Notes: generated from the letters alone by a model not told the origin. Positions 1-10,270 are shown, numbered from the stretch's first letter. The stretch is DNA of 64,000 nucleotides from Mangrovimonas aestuarii (GCF_028767185.1 NZ_JARACK010000001.1:1-64000); one strand, 5' to 3'. A program made the numbers and translations.

Positions 1-2231
1 CCAAGAATGGCTGCATTCTGTGATGTTAGGTCGAAGGTCTCAAAACCATCGTTGCTCACGTCGTCACAAACTACCATATTATCAGGTTGTGTTGCTTCAG
101 CACGTGGGTGAACAATTAAGTTAAATAAAGGCGTTTGGGAAACAACCGAACATCCTTCATCATTTCCAAATCCAACTTTAACATATATTGGTTGCGGATT
201 ATTCGTATTGGAATATAAATCAGGTAACGCATTTGTTCCTGCATTAGCATCTGCTAAAGTCTCATAATATGTCACAAAAAATTCCAAAGGCGATTGAGTA
301 CCTAAAATACCTAATGTTTGAGAACTCAAATCAAATTCTTCAACACCATCATTACTAACATCGTCACAAGTTTCAATATCGGCTACTGGATTGATAACTG
401 GAGGCACACCAACATGCAAAACGAAAGTCATAGTTTCGTAACAATTAGAATTCAAATACTCGACTCTTACGTAAATAACTTCCCCATCAACACCTTGGTA
501 AGCCTCTGGCGCACTAATGGGACTTACATCTGAATCAGCATCCGCTTGAGAGTTATGGAATGTAATTATTAAGTCACTAGGACTAGGTGTTGGCGCTAAC
601 ATTACAGGATTGTTCTCTGTAAGATCAAAAATATAAGGAGGCCCAGAAGGATCACATACATACAAATCTTCAGGAGTATCAACAACAATCTCTGGAAGCA
701 TTTCAACACAAACTTCCTCTGTATATTCACAGCCAAAGTCATCTTGAACTCTATAGGTATAGCAATATACCCCTGGTGTATCAGGAGCTACAGTTATAGT
801 GTTGCCAGATGTATTTACGATAGTTGGATCTGGATCCCAGGCTTCCCCAACAATTTCTGGTGTAAATGAAAGGTTTGGAGGTTGAATATTAGGATCAAAT
901 TCCATCCCCCAAGAAAAAACATATCCATTGTCGATACCCAGGTTATCAATAATTTCAATACACCAATCTCCATTTAAAGGACTTCCCAACAATGTATTAA
1001 AAGATCCTTCAGGCAGGTAAGTACCTGGTATAATAGAATTTCCAGGAGGGCTACCTGCTATCAATGTAGGGCCAGACTCCAATATGGTACTTCCAGACAT
1101 AGAAAAACAATAATCGGCTCCTACACCTGGAGTTAGAGATCCATCATCATTGGCACCTCCTAAGTAAGTTCCACCTCCTCCAGGATAAGCTTTAAGAACA
1201 GCTGTTTGACCGTTTGGACTTATTATGTTAATATCTAAATCCCCCAAATAGGAATGCTCCATATTAACACATATTTCCAACAATTGAGCAATATCATCAA
1301 GTGTTTGATTTGAATTATAACAATCTACTGTAATACACGTCTGGTAGGTTGCACCGTTACCATCTGGCAAAAAGGTAACCCCACTTACTGGAGGCGTACA
1401 TTCATTTATATATGGTGTAGGTTCAACAATACCATCTATTGTCGTAGTTTCACCAAAACATAATATCTCATTAGCTGCTTGAGTACCTGTAAAATCAGGT
1501 TCTGTTGCTACTTGAACTATTTGGTTTATTAAATTAGTGTTTGTACAACCCAACGGGTTCGTGTCTGTGATATTTAAATTGACAACATAAACACCAGGTG
1601 TATCATAAGAAAACGTCACCGTTTGACCTGGAACAGTAGTACCTTCTCCTAAATTCCATTCGTAACTTGAACCAGTCCCATCCACAGAAAACTGTCCACT
1701 TCCCGTTAATGTAATATCTTCATTAGGGCACACTCTAATTATCCCTTCGGCATCAGGAGCAGGGACTGCACTGTCTATTTGAGAAACTATAGTTTGACAA
1801 GGTGTGAAACACGAAATAGTTGCTTCCCACCCTAGACCACTTGCTGCACTATCGGAAACAAATTCAATGGTTAGACAACCTGTAGGATTATTTGGTGTTG
1901 CTGAAGCAAAACCTGGACTGTTCGCTCCAGAACCTGAGAATGTTCCAAAGGGATTGGCTGCGGTACTATCTCCATCATAAATGGTCATCAAGTCGGCATT
2001 TAATTGCGTATTGAAAGCTGTAAAATCCAACTGAGTACGCTGACCAGCTTCTTCAGGACAAATTGTAATCACAAGTGTCTCTCCATTCCCATAGTTGGCA
2101 AATTCACCTCCAGAATCATAAAAAATGCCAGAACACGTGGTAAATGTTCCGTTTTGCATAACTAGATCTTGGGCAAAACCAATAGTACTAGTTGTGGTTA
2201 TTAGTATTAAAAAAAGTAAAATTCTCTTCAT
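1..2231 (-). CDS. Large secreted CUB/PKD/P-domain protein, 3' part outside window
   Basis: The reading frame is open from an ATG at 2231 to the window edge (743 codons); the C-terminus is missing. A signal peptide of about 20 residues ends near GFAQ. A Cys-containing CUB-like domain follows (about residues 26-145), then a PKD-like domain (about 145-230) and a proprotein-convertase P-domain-like region (about 305-447, with NIISPNG and GDWCIEIIDN). After that come roughly 100-residue repeats, each with a Cys-Asp start and an FDL motif, at about residues 525, 620 and 720. This architecture is typical of flavobacterial extracellular proteins that end in a T9SS type B (gliding-associated) sorting domain. 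The end that would prove it is outside the window. It lies 15 bases downstream of a small exported protein gene on the same strand, so the two are probably co-transcribed. Confidence 0.85.
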   Translation of the reverse strand, partial: MKRILLFLILITTTSTIGFAQDLVMQNGTFTTCSGIFYDSGGEFANYGNGETLVITICPEEAGQRTQLDFTAFNTQLNADLMTIYDGDSTAANPFGTFSGSGANSPGFASATPNNPTGCLTIEFVSDSAASGLGWEATISCFTPCQTIVSQIDSAVPAPDAEGIIRVCPNEDITLTGSGQFSVDGTGSSYEWNLGEGTTVPGQTVTFSYDTPGVYVVNLNITDTNPLGCTNTNLINQIVQVATEPDFTGTQAANEILCFGETTTIDGIVEPTPYINECTPPVSGVTFLPDGNGATYQTCITVDCYNSNQTLDDIAQLLEICVNMEHSYLGDLDINIISPNGQTAVLKAYPGGGGTYLGGANDDGSLTPGVGADYCFSMSGSTILESGPTLIAGSPPGNSIIPGTYLPEGSFNTLLGSPLNGDWCIEIIDNLGIDNGYVFSWGMEFDPNIQPPNLSFTPEIVGEAWDPDPTIVNTSGNTITVAPDTPGVYCYTYRVQDDFGCEYTEEVCVEMLPEIVVDTPEDLYVCDPSGPPYIFDLTENNPVMLAPTPSPSDLIITFHNSQADADSDVSPISAPEAYQGVDGEVIYVRVEYLNSNCYETMTFVLHVGVPPVINPVADIETCDDVSNDGVEEFDLSSQTLGILGTQSPLEFFVTYYETLADANAGTNALPDLYSNTNNPQPIYVKVGFGNDEGCSVVSQTPLFNLIVHPRAEATQPDNMVVCDDVSNDGFETFDLTSQNAAIL

Positions 2232-2246
2232 AACTTGGTTTGAAAA

Positions 2247-2717
2247 TTATTGATATTGAGGCTTTATACTGATGAAATAATTAGTGTTGTCCACCTTGTA
2301 CAAAGCTCCCTCAGCACCGTAAAATTTAAAATTGTATTTTAAAGGATTAAAGGTTTTAGTGTTAAAATTAAAGTCCCTTTTCAGGCTTGGGTTATAATTG
2401 TTAAAAAGGGAGATACTAGAAAGCAGTTCGCATTCTTTATGATTTTTAGCATCGGGAATCTCAATAATTTCAACTCTATTTCGCAAAATATTTTTTATGT
2501 CTTTTAAGCGTTGTGGTTTACTTAATACATATTCCTGAAGTTTATCACCATAAACATCCAACAGCATTTCTTTTTCTTTTGCCGTTAAAGGAGTATTAAC
2601 ATTTTCATTGTATTTGGCCAAAGGCAAGGATTGACGGGGATATTTCTCTTGAGCTTGAGTAGAAAACACCCAAAAACAAAGCAGAAAAACCACCAAAAGT
2701 GGGGATTTACTTTTCAT
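2247..2717 (-). CDS. Small exported protein of unknown function
   Basis: 156 residues. An upstream in-frame ATG at 2795 would add 26 residues, but the ATG at 2717 puts a clean signal peptide first (MKSKSPLLVVFLLCFWVFS, cleavage after TQAQ), so I use it. The mature part contains an alpha-helical stretch (LTAKEKEMLLDVYG) and a conserved-looking RLKDIKNILRNRVEI segment, then a Cys and several Asn/Phe-rich strands. I recall similar proteins encoded directly before large T9SS type B proteins in Flavobacteriaceae, and the layout here is the same (15-base gap). The function is unknown; a periplasmic or outer-membrane accessory role is an inference. Confidence 0.75.
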   Translation of the reverse strand: MKSKSPLLVVFLLCFWVFSTQAQEKYPRQSLPLAKYNENVNTPLTAKEKEMLLDVYGDKLQEYVLSKPQRLKDIKNILRNRVEIIEIPDAKNHKECELLSSISLFNNYNPSLKRDFNFNTKTFNPLKYNFKFYGAEGALYKVDNTNYFISIKPQYQ

Positions 2718-2838
2718 AGTTCTGATTTTTTCATGTTGGTTTAAGCCCGAAAAATAAGAAAAAATGTAATCATGTTCTGTTAAAATAAAGAACAAATTAA
2801 TTCTTTGTTAATTCAAACTTAATCAAACGTGAAATACT

Positions 2839-2846
2839 TATCTTTG
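2839..2846 (+). promoter_or_regulatory. Promoter -7 element for folE operon
   Basis: TATCTTTG matches the Bacteroidota -7 consensus TAnnTTTG and sits 32 bases before the folE ATG. No TTG was found at the ideal distance upstream, so only the -7 box is called. Confidence 0.55.
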
Positions 2847-2878
2847 CAAATTCAAAATCTATTCATATATATAGCACG

Positions 2879-3556
2879 ATGAAGTTTGACAGTAATTTTG
2901 AAGAGTTTGATTCTCTGGGAGATAACCACATAGGAACATCTACAGATACGCCTATGCGTGAGGATGCCTTTACTCTTTCTAACGAAGAAAAGATAGAAAT
3001 TATCCGAGACGATGTTCGCCATATTATGGAAACCTTAGGACTTGATTTAACTGACGATAGTTTGAGAGGTACTCCAAACCGTGTCGCCAAAATGTTTGTA
3101 AAAGAAATATTTGGCGGTTTGGATCCAGAAAGAAAGCCTAAAGCATCAACTTTCGACAATAAATATAAATACGGTGAAATGCTTGTTGAGAAAAACATTA
3201 CCGTTTACTCAACCTGTGAGCACCACTTATTGCCTATAGTAGGTAGAGCACACGTAGCATACATTTCAAACGGCAAGGTCGTTGGGCTTTCTAAAATGAA
3301 CCGTATTGTTGATTATTATGCAAAGCGCCCACAGGTACAGGAGCGACTAACTATTCAAATTGTTAGGGAACTACAGAAGGTTTTAAACACAGAAGATGTT
3401 GCTTGTGTTATAGACGCTAAGCACCTTTGTGTTAATTCTCGCGGAATCCGTGATATAGAGAGTAGCACTGTTACAGCCGAATTTGGTGGAAAGTTTAAGG
3501 ACAAGGAAACCAAAAGAGAATTTCTTGACTATATCAAATTAGACACAACTTTTTAA
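2879..3556 (+). CDS. folE: GTP cyclohydrolase I
   Basis: 225 residues, a normal length for type I FolE. It converts GTP to 7,8-dihydroneopterin triphosphate, the first step of folate synthesis and an entry to queuosine precursors (queE is at 18567). The zinc ligands are visible as Cys113 and His116 in STCEHHLLP and Cys184 in KHLCVNSRG. The catalytic histidines (His115, His182) and the substrate-loop motif GLSKMNRIVDYYAKRPQVQE are present. The first ~30 residues are an acidic, poorly conserved arm common in the family. It is the first gene of folE-cysS-yidD (22-base gap to cysS), driven by a TATCTTTG promoter. Confidence 0.97.
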   Translation: MKFDSNFEEFDSLGDNHIGTSTDTPMREDAFTLSNEEKIEIIRDDVRHIMETLGLDLTDDSLRGTPNRVAKMFVKEIFGGLDPERKPKASTFDNKYKYGEMLVEKNITVYSTCEHHLLPIVGRAHVAYISNGKVVGLSKMNRIVDYYAKRPQVQERLTIQIVRELQKVLNTEDVACVIDAKHLCVNSRGIRDIESSTVTAEFGGKFKDKETKREFLDYIKLDTTF

Positions 3557-3578
3557 CCAAAACCCTAACTAACCAGAC

Positions 3579-5060
3579 ATGCAGCTTTATCAGCAACAGG
3601 AACTAAAGGTATACAATTCGATAACAGGCAAAAAGGAAACATTCTCACCCATAACAGAAGGCTATGTAGGCATGTATGTTTGTGGCCCTACTGTTTATAG
3701 TAATGTACACCTAGGAAATGTGAGAACCTTTATGTCTTTTGACATGGTATTCCGCTACCTAAAACACCTAGGCTATAAAGTGCGTTATGTTAGAAATATT
3801 ACCGATGCTGGCCATTTGGAAAACGATGCCGACGAAGGAGAGGATCGCATTGCAAAAAAAGCACGTCTGGAGCAAATAGAGCCTATGGAAGTTGTACAGC
3901 GTTATACTGTCGATTTCCACAATATATTGAATAAGTTCAATCTTATCCCCCCAAGTATTGAACCTACGGCTACAGGTCATATTATAGAACAAATTGAAAT
4001 TATCAAGGACATCATAACTAAAGGTTACGCCTATGAAGTGAACGGATCGGTTTACTTTGATGTATTGAAATTTAACGAAACCCACAATTACGGGAAGCTT
4101 AGCAAGCGTAAAGTGGAAGACCTAATTCATAATACCCGTGAATTAGACGGGCAGAGTGACAAGAAAAACCCTCAGGATTTTGCCCTTTGGAAAAAAGCCG
4201 AACCACAGCATATAATGCGTTGGCCATCACCTTGGAGTGACGGATTTCCTGGATGGCACCTTGAATGTACGGCTATGAGCACAAAGTACCTTGGGGAGCA
4301 CTTTGATATTCACGGAGGAGGAATGGATTTGAAATTCCCTCATCATGAATGTGAAATTGCACAAGCTGAAGCTTCTACTGGACAAACTCCAGTTAACTAT
4401 TGGATGCATGCCAATATGTTAATCATGAACGGAAAGAAAATGGCCAAATCAACTGGTAACTTTATTCTTCCTGAAGAGATTTTTACTGGCGACAATGCTC
4501 ACATATCAAAAGCCTATGCTCCAAGTATAGCTCGCTTTTTCATGCTTCAGGCACATTACAGAAGTGTATTGGATTTTACTGATACTGGCCTTCAAGCAAG
4601 TGAAAAAGGGTTTAACCGTTTGATGGATGCCATCAATATATTAAGTAGTCTAAAAACTTCTGAAGAATCAACTATCGACATCCCAGCATGGAAACAGAAG
4701 TGTTATGATGCCATGAACGACGATTTCAATTCGCCTATTCTAATTGCCAATTTGTTTGAAGCTGTTAAGTTTATTAATCAAATAAATGAAGATAAAGCGT
4801 TTATCACTGCTGAAGATTTAGCTGTTTTAAAGGAAACTATTGAAGCATTTGTTTTTGATGTACTAGGGTTAGTTAACATATCCAAAACCGATAGTGGCAC
4901 CGATAAATTATCAGGTGCAGTAGAATTACTCATCAAACTAAGACAAGAAGCCAGGGCGAATAAAGATTTTGCTATGTCTGATAAGATTCGTGATGAACTT
5001 GCCGAAGTTGGCATTCAGCTTCAGGACGGTAAAGACGGAACCTCCTTTTCGACTAATTAG
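3579..5060 (+). CDS. cysS: Cysteine--tRNA ligase
   Basis: 493 residues; a class I aminoacyl-tRNA synthetase that charges tRNA-Cys. The HIGH motif is HLGN at 44-47 and the KMSKS loop is KMAKS at 287-291. Zinc ligands that recognise the cysteine thiol are Cys35, Cys230, His255 and Glu259; the spacing between the last three equals that in E. coli CysS. A helical DALR-type anticodon-binding region follows after about residue 350. It sits between folE and yidD with short gaps, so the three are probably one transcript. Confidence 0.98.
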   Translation: MQLYQQQELKVYNSITGKKETFSPITEGYVGMYVCGPTVYSNVHLGNVRTFMSFDMVFRYLKHLGYKVRYVRNITDAGHLENDADEGEDRIAKKARLEQIEPMEVVQRYTVDFHNILNKFNLIPPSIEPTATGHIIEQIEIIKDIITKGYAYEVNGSVYFDVLKFNETHNYGKLSKRKVEDLIHNTRELDGQSDKKNPQDFALWKKAEPQHIMRWPSPWSDGFPGWHLECTAMSTKYLGEHFDIHGGGMDLKFPHHECEIAQAEASTGQTPVNYWMHANMLIMNGKKMAKSTGNFILPEEIFTGDNAHISKAYAPSIARFFMLQAHYRSVLDFTDTGLQASEKGFNRLMDAINILSSLKTSEESTIDIPAWKQKCYDAMNDDFNSPILIANLFEAVKFINQINEDKAFITAEDLAVLKETIEAFVFDVLGLVNISKTDSGTDKLSGAVELLIKLRQEARANKDFAMSDKIRDELAEVGIQLQDGKDGTSFSTN

Positions 5061-5086
5061 CTAGACTTTATAAATAATCTTAGATC

Positions 5087-5308
5087 ATGAAGAAGGCACT
5101 TATTGCACCCTTTGTTTTTTTGGTTAGAGTGTACCAAGTCCTTATTTCCCCATTAACCCCTGCAAGCTGCAGATACCAACCCACATGCTCTTCCTACACG
5201 ATAGAAGCTCTAAAAAAATACGGTTTGATCAAAGGAGGTAGACTGGCTATTAAACGGATACTTAGTTGTCATCCTTGGGGAGGTTCTGGTTATGATCCTG
5301 TTCCCTGA
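5087..5308 (+). CDS. yidD: Membrane protein insertion efficiency factor YidD
   Basis: 73 residues. It carries the family hallmarks: an amphipathic N-terminal segment ([15 protein letters not shown]), the [16 protein letters not shown] signature with paired cysteines, and the C-terminal [13 protein letters not shown]. YidD proteins sit on the inner face of the cytoplasmic membrane and help YidC insert proteins. In many bacteria it neighbours rnpA and yidC; here it follows cysS by 26 bases and precedes lgt. Confidence 0.95.
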   Translation: MKKALIAPFVFLVRVYQVLISPLTPASCRYQPTCSSYTIEALKKYGLIKGGRLAIKRILSCHPWGGSGYDPVP

Positions 5309-5454
5309 CACATAGAAAAACAGAAGCAAAACACTATAAATCAAGATACTAAAAAATAATAAAGATTTAATATAGTTGTTTATTATGTCTTCATCTTTCA
5401 TTTCTTTATTATCCACATTGGATTACCTATATTTACGCTGCTAAATTAAAACCT

Positions 5455-6381
5455 ATGCACCTACTAAAATTCGACTGGAACCCAATTACTGGTTTAGATA
5501 TTATAGGCAACTTTAAAATCCACTTTTATAGTTTAACGTGGATTATCGCTTTCCTTCTTGGCTGGATAATCATCAAAAGAATTTATAAAAGAGAAAATGT
5601 TTCAGAAGAATATTTAGATCCCTTATTCATCTATACAGTATTGGCTACAATGATAGGGGCTCGTTTAGGTCATGTTCTTTTTTACCAATCAGAATTAATC
5701 CGTCAGGATTTTCTAAGCATATTTCTACCATTTCGCTTTAAACCTGAATTTGAATTCACAGGTTTTCAAGGACTTGCCAGTCATGGTGCTGCAATCGGGA
5801 TTATTATCGGAATGTATTTGTACCGTAGAAAATACAAATACAAATCTTTGTTATGGATCTTAGATCGTATTGTAATGCCAGTAGCTGCTGGCGGTGTTTT
5901 TATTAGGATTGGTAACTTTATTAATTCTGAAATTGTTGGGAAAATAACAAATTCAAATTTCGGAGTTCGTTTTATTCAAGATCAATACACCAAACGCGAA
6001 GCCATACAATTAACGGGAATAAAGGATGCTAAAGCCGCTTACAATGCAATTGCCCATAATCCTGATTTCGCACATCTTCTTGATGCAGTACCCTATCGTC
6101 ATCCTGCACAATTATACGAATCGTTTTGCTACATATTTGTATTCATAATCCTTTGGTTTGTTTACACTAAAACCAATAAAGGAGAGAAAACCGGATATTT
6201 ATTTGGACTATTTTTAGTGCTACTTTGGACAGTCAGATTCTTTATTGAATATGTAAAAGAAGCTCAAGTAGAAGGTCGTGAAGATTGGATAATGGGATTA
6301 AATACTGGACAAATACTTAGTATTCCATTCATTCTTTTAGGTTTCTACTTCATGTTTGGCTACAAAAAGCGACAAGCTTAA
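5455..6381 (+). CDS. lgt: Prolipoprotein diacylglyceryl transferase
   Basis: 308 residues with about seven hydrophobic membrane segments. It transfers diacylglycerol to the lipobox Cys of prolipoproteins. The Lgt signature is visible as IRIGNFINSEIVGK near residues 150-165, with GLASHGAA (the conserved His) before it and the HPAQLYES motif near residue 220. The insert between the signature and HPAQLYES is long, as is common in Bacteroidota. A 146-base gap after yidD leaves room for its own promoter. It is followed 14 bases later by a predicted lipoprotein gene, so its product may process its own neighbour. Confidence 0.96.
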   Translation: MHLLKFDWNPITGLDIIGNFKIHFYSLTWIIAFLLGWIIIKRIYKRENVSEEYLDPLFIYTVLATMIGARLGHVLFYQSELIRQDFLSIFLPFRFKPEFEFTGFQGLASHGAAIGIIIGMYLYRRKYKYKSLLWILDRIVMPVAAGGVFIRIGNFINSEIVGKITNSNFGVRFIQDQYTKREAIQLTGIKDAKAAYNAIAHNPDFAHLLDAVPYRHPAQLYESFCYIFVFIILWFVYTKTNKGEKTGYLFGLFLVLLWTVRFFIEYVKEAQVEGREDWIMGLNTGQILSIPFILLGFYFMFGYKKRQA

Positions 6382-6395
6382 TTTTAAGAAACAAC

Positions 6396-6887
6396 ATGGC
6401 TTTACCCTCTTTTAAAGTAGCTTTAACAACACTCTCTTTTGTATTGGCTCTTTCTGGATGCAAGAAAGAGAAAAAGACTCTTAAAACTACCGAAGTATCA
6501 TTTAAAAAGGAAGGGATTCTAAAGCTATATAAAGCCGGTACAGATTCAGTTATAAAACAATTGGACATTGAGATAGCCGAAACCGATTACGAAACCCAAA
6601 CGGGTTTAATGTATCGGAACAGCATGACAAACAATCAGGGCATGCTATTCATTTTTTCAGATTCAAAGCCAAGATCGTTTTATATGAAAAACACCCGTAT
6701 TCCTTTAGACATTATCTATATTGATAACAAGAATCATTTGGTAAGCTCTCAAAAGAATGCCAAGCCTTTTGACGAAACCTCATTACCTTCAAATGTACCA
6801 GCGCAGTTTGTTTTAGAAGTTAACGCTGGACTTGCTGATGAATGGAATTTAAAAATTGGTGATTCTATGTCATTCAACAGAGAGTAA
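6396..6887 (+). CDS. DUF192 family lipoprotein
   Basis: 163 residues. The N-terminus is a lipoprotein signal with lipobox LSGC (Cys22), followed by a lysine-rich stretch. The rest is a DUF192 domain with its typical features: ETDYETQTGLMYRNSM, an NQGMLFIF motif, FYMKNTRIPLDIIYID, and a C-terminal VLEVNAGLADEW. DUF192 proteins are small beta-rich proteins of unknown biochemical role. The gene is 14 bases after lgt and looks co-transcribed. No strong terminator follows; a 7-bp inverted repeat at 6943-6961 lacks a T-tract. Confidence 0.88.
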   Translation: MALPSFKVALTTLSFVLALSGCKKEKKTLKTTEVSFKKEGILKLYKAGTDSVIKQLDIEIAETDYETQTGLMYRNSMTNNQGMLFIFSDSKPRSFYMKNTRIPLDIIYIDNKNHLVSSQKNAKPFDETSLPSNVPAQFVLEVNAGLADEWNLKIGDSMSFNRE

Positions 6888-7121
6888 TACCCTTCTTTTC
6901 CCTTTGGCTTTCTTTTAATATCCCCAATCCCTTACTTAATATTTTAGGTATGTAACCTAAATATCATTTTGCCTATAACATTTCCCCTCATAATCTAATC
7001 GACAAGAAGACTACTTAAAGCTTTTTGAAGCTCTTCTAAAAGTAAACTTTAAGTCTACTTTGTATTCTTTACTCTCTTTATCTAAACCCAAATTAACCCC
7101 ATAAAAGTTCTTCTAGAGGAT

Positions 7122-7153
7122 AAAAAAAGCCTGTTGCTTTCACAACAGGCTTT
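7122..7153 (-). terminator. Intrinsic terminator of secDF
   Basis: An 11-bp perfect stem (AAAGCCTGTTG paired with CAACAGGCTTT) with a 6-base loop. On the minus strand it is followed by a T-run, 23 bases beyond the secDF stop codon. Confidence 0.9.
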
Positions 7154-7176
7154 CATGTATTTAGAACAATTTTATT

Positions 7177-10173
7177 TTATGCAGCTTCTTCATCTTTTTG
7201 TTCTCTTTCAGCTCCACCTGCACGCTTTACAGTATCGTACATAATTGGAGTAGCAATGAAAAGCGATGAATAAGTACCAACTATTACACCAACTATAAGG
7301 GCAAACATAAATCCTCTAATAGAATCTCCACCGAAAGCAAAGATTGACAATAATACTACCAATGTAGTTAAAGAGGTATTCAATGTTCTACTAAGAGTAG
7401 AGCTCAATGATGAATTAATGGTTTTATCAAATTCCCAACCAGTATGTTCATTTAAGAACTCACGAATACGGTCGAATACAACCACGGTATCGTTCAGTGA
7501 GTAACCAATAACCGTTAATATTGCAGCGATAAATGCTTGATCAATCTCCATTGAGAAAGGCATCCAGTGGTATGTTATTGAGAAAATACCCAATACGATT
7601 AACACATCGTGGAATACAGCGGCAACTGCACCCAGTGAGAATTGCCATCTTTTGAATCGGATAAGGATATATAAGAATACCACAATCAGTGATCCTAGTA
7701 CCGCCCAAAACGATGCTTGTTTAATATCGTCTGCGATAGATGGACTCACCTTGTATGATGCCATCAAACCAACTTCTTTAGCCTCTGTCTCATCGATGAA
7801 TTTTTCATATGATACACCTTCCATGTATGGCTGTAAGGCATTATAAAGCTTCTGTCTGATTTCTTCATCTACTTCAGAACTAGCCTCGTCAATTTTGTAC
7901 TTAGTGGTAATCTTCAATTGGTTTGCTTCTCCAAAAGTTTTTGCATCTGCACTTCCAAACACTTCTTTAAGGTTTGTACTAATTTCAGTAGCATTTACAT
8001 CTTGAGCAAAACGAACTTGATAGTTTCTTCCTCCAACGAAATCTACACCCTGGTCTAAACCATTAGTGAACAAAGATGCTAGCCCAGCTAAAATAATTAC
8101 CCCAGAAATGATATAGGCGATTTTTCGCTTTTTCAAGAAGTTGATGTTGATATTTCTGAAAAGATTTTTTGTGATACCAGTAGAAAAATCAAGTTGACCT
8201 CCTCTGTTGGTATACCAGTCAATCAACAATCTTGTAATGAAGATTGCAGTGAACAACGATGTAGCAATACCAATCAATAATGTAGTGGCGAAACCTTTAA
8301 TAGGACCTGTACCGAATACAAAAAGAATCAATGCAGTTAAACCTGTAGTAATGTTGGCATCTAAAATTGATGACAATGCATTACTAAACCCATCCTTAAT
8401 GGCATCTTTTTGAGCTTTTCCTTTGGTTAACTCTTCACGAATACGCTCATAAATAAGAACGTTCGCATCTACCGACATACCAATAGTCAATACAATACCA
8501 GCAATACCTGGTAAAGTCAATACAGCTCCAAGCCCTGATAATACTCCAAAGATTAAAACAATATTGAACAACATTGCTACATCAGCAAACCATCCAGCTC
8601 TACCGTAGTACAATAACATCCATACCAATACTAAGGCCAATGCAATTAAGAAAGACATTTTACCACTATCTATAGCTTCTTGCCCTAATGATGGTCCTAC
8701 TACTTCACTTTGGATAATATCTGCTTTTGCAGGTAATTTACCAGCACGTAATACGTTAGCTAAGTCTGTTGCTTCGTTAAGAGTGAAGCTTCCAGAAATC
8801 TCTGAATTACCTCCGGAAATTGCACCACTTGTTACTCCTGGAGCAGAATACACAACATTATCTAAAACGATGGCAATTTGAGAACGCTGGTTGAATGCTC
8901 TTCCAGTCATTTCTTCCCAAATTTTAGCACCTTTCACGTTCATTTGCATAGAAACAGAAGGCTTCCCTAACTGATCGTAGTTTTGAGTAGCATCTGTAAT
9001 AACTGCACCACTTAAAGGTGGTACATTTTCACGATTACCTACCAAAGCATAAAGGTCAACTACCTCACTGTTTTTATTAGGTTTACTGAAAGCAAACTTC
9101 ACGTAACGCTGGTCTGCTGGCAATAATGCTCTCACCTCAGCTCTGTTAAGGTAATCTAATACCTTATCTTTATCCTCGATAGCAAATTGAGCCACAATAG
9201 GCCCCCCCTGGTATCCAGGTCCTCTAATAAGATCTAAAAGAGGATTTACATCTGTAGCAGTGCTATCAGTTTCGGCTTCACCTAAAAGCTCTTCAATTTG
9301 AGCATCTTTAGCATCTTGAGCTTCTTCTTTGGCTTCTTCCTTAGTTTCTTTTGGAGCAACCAAAGGCTTTAAAGTTTCATTGGCCTGTACCAAGAATGTA
9401 AAAAACTGCTCTCCTTTGTAAGCATCCCAAAACTCTAATTGAGCTGTACTTTGTAGTAGCTTTTGAGCTCGCTCAATATCCTTAACCCCTGGTAATTCAA
9501 CCAAAATACGTCCAGAGTTTCCTAAACGTTGAATATTTGGCTGCGTTACACCAAACTCATCGATACGCTTGCGTAATACTTCAAAAGCAGATACGATAGC
9601 TTCATCAATTTTTCTTTCGATAATAGGCTTAACCTGATCATCGGTCATGTTAATTTCTATATCTGGATAAAGTGCTCTTGTAGCAAAAATATCTGGAGAA
9701 GCTAATTTGGCATCACCTTTAATTTTGTCGAATGAAATAAAGAAATCCTCTAAATAAGTATTCTGGCTATTCTTCTGTAATTCTTCAGCATCAACTAAAG
9801 CTTTGTTGAACAAAGGGTCTTTTGTATTGTCAGCAAGCCCTTTTAAAATATCCTTAACGGAAACCTGAAGGATTACGTTAATCCCTCCTTTAAGGTCAAG
9901 ACCAAGGTTCATCGCCTTTTCCTTTACCTCATTGTAAGTGTAGTTTGCGACTCCTATATTATATACCTCTTTGTTAGAGATGGAATCCAAATAGTTTCTT
10001 TCCTCATTACTACGTTGTGACCTATAATCTGGAACGGTCTCATCAAACTTACTAATTGCGTATTCTTCGGCTTGGTTATCTAACTGTGTCGCCTTGAAAG
10101 TAAACGACAACTGGTAAATACTTACCAATCCAAACAGAATTGCAAATAGTTTTACTAATCCTTTGTTCTGCAT
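7177..10173 (-). CDS. secDF: Protein translocase subunit SecDF (fused)
   Basis: 998 residues, with SecD and SecF joined in one chain as is usual in Bacteroidota. It is the proton-driven membrane component that aids Sec export late in translocation. The SecD half has an N-terminal membrane segment, the conserved LDLKGGINVILQV motif near residue 93, a large periplasmic domain with an acidic Glu/Ala-rich insert (about 275-305), and six membrane segments including LTIGMSVDANVLIYERIREE. The SecF half starts near residue 680 and contains GVDFVGGRNY and the matching IGYSLNDTVVVFDRIREF segment. It is monocistronic, with its own promoter and terminator. Confidence 0.97.
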   Translation of the reverse strand: MQNKGLVKLFAILFGLVSIYQLSFTFKATQLDNQAEEYAISKFDETVPDYRSQRSNEERNYLDSISNKEVYNIGVANYTYNEVKEKAMNLGLDLKGGINVILQVSVKDILKGLADNTKDPLFNKALVDAEELQKNSQNTYLEDFFISFDKIKGDAKLASPDIFATRALYPDIEINMTDDQVKPIIERKIDEAIVSAFEVLRKRIDEFGVTQPNIQRLGNSGRILVELPGVKDIERAQKLLQSTAQLEFWDAYKGEQFFTFLVQANETLKPLVAPKETKEEAKEEAQDAKDAQIEELLGEAETDSTATDVNPLLDLIRGPGYQGGPIVAQFAIEDKDKVLDYLNRAEVRALLPADQRYVKFAFSKPNKNSEVVDLYALVGNRENVPPLSGAVITDATQNYDQLGKPSVSMQMNVKGAKIWEEMTGRAFNQRSQIAIVLDNVVYSAPGVTSGAISGGNSEISGSFTLNEATDLANVLRAGKLPAKADIIQSEVVGPSLGQEAIDSGKMSFLIALALVLVWMLLYYGRAGWFADVAMLFNIVLIFGVLSGLGAVLTLPGIAGIVLTIGMSVDANVLIYERIREELTKGKAQKDAIKDGFSNALSSILDANITTGLTALILFVFGTGPIKGFATTLLIGIATSLFTAIFITRLLIDWYTNRGGQLDFSTGITKNLFRNININFLKKRKIAYIISGVIILAGLASLFTNGLDQGVDFVGGRNYQVRFAQDVNATEISTNLKEVFGSADAKTFGEANQLKITTKYKIDEASSEVDEEIRQKLYNALQPYMEGVSYEKFIDETEAKEVGLMASYKVSPSIADDIKQASFWAVLGSLIVVFLYILIRFKRWQFSLGAVAAVFHDVLIVLGIFSITYHWMPFSMEIDQAFIAAILTVIGYSLNDTVVVFDRIREFLNEHTGWEFDKTINSSLSSTLSRTLNTSLTTLVVLLSIFAFGGDSIRGFMFALIVGVIVGTYSSLFIATPIMYDTVKRAGGAEREQKDEEAA

Positions 10174-10221
10174 TATGTTCTAAATGATTTGGTTTATTTC
10201 TTAAAATAATTTAAAAACGAG

Positions 10222-10252
10222 CAAATATATAATTTACGGTCAGAAAACCCAA
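10222..10252 (-). promoter_or_regulatory. Promoter of secDF
   Basis: On the minus strand the -7 box TATATTTG (10222-10229) lies 20 bases after a TTG (-33 element, 10250-10252). This is a good match to the Bacteroidota housekeeping promoter, about 48 bases before the secDF start. Confidence 0.75.
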
Positions 10253-10270
10253 TATTATTGCCATAATTAT

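Noticed and set aside
6941-6963. Inverted repeat TTTAGGT-N5-ACCTAAA after the DUF192 gene as a terminator
   Set aside because: The stem is weak (7 bp, AT-rich) and no clear T-run follows; it could equally be an operator or chance.
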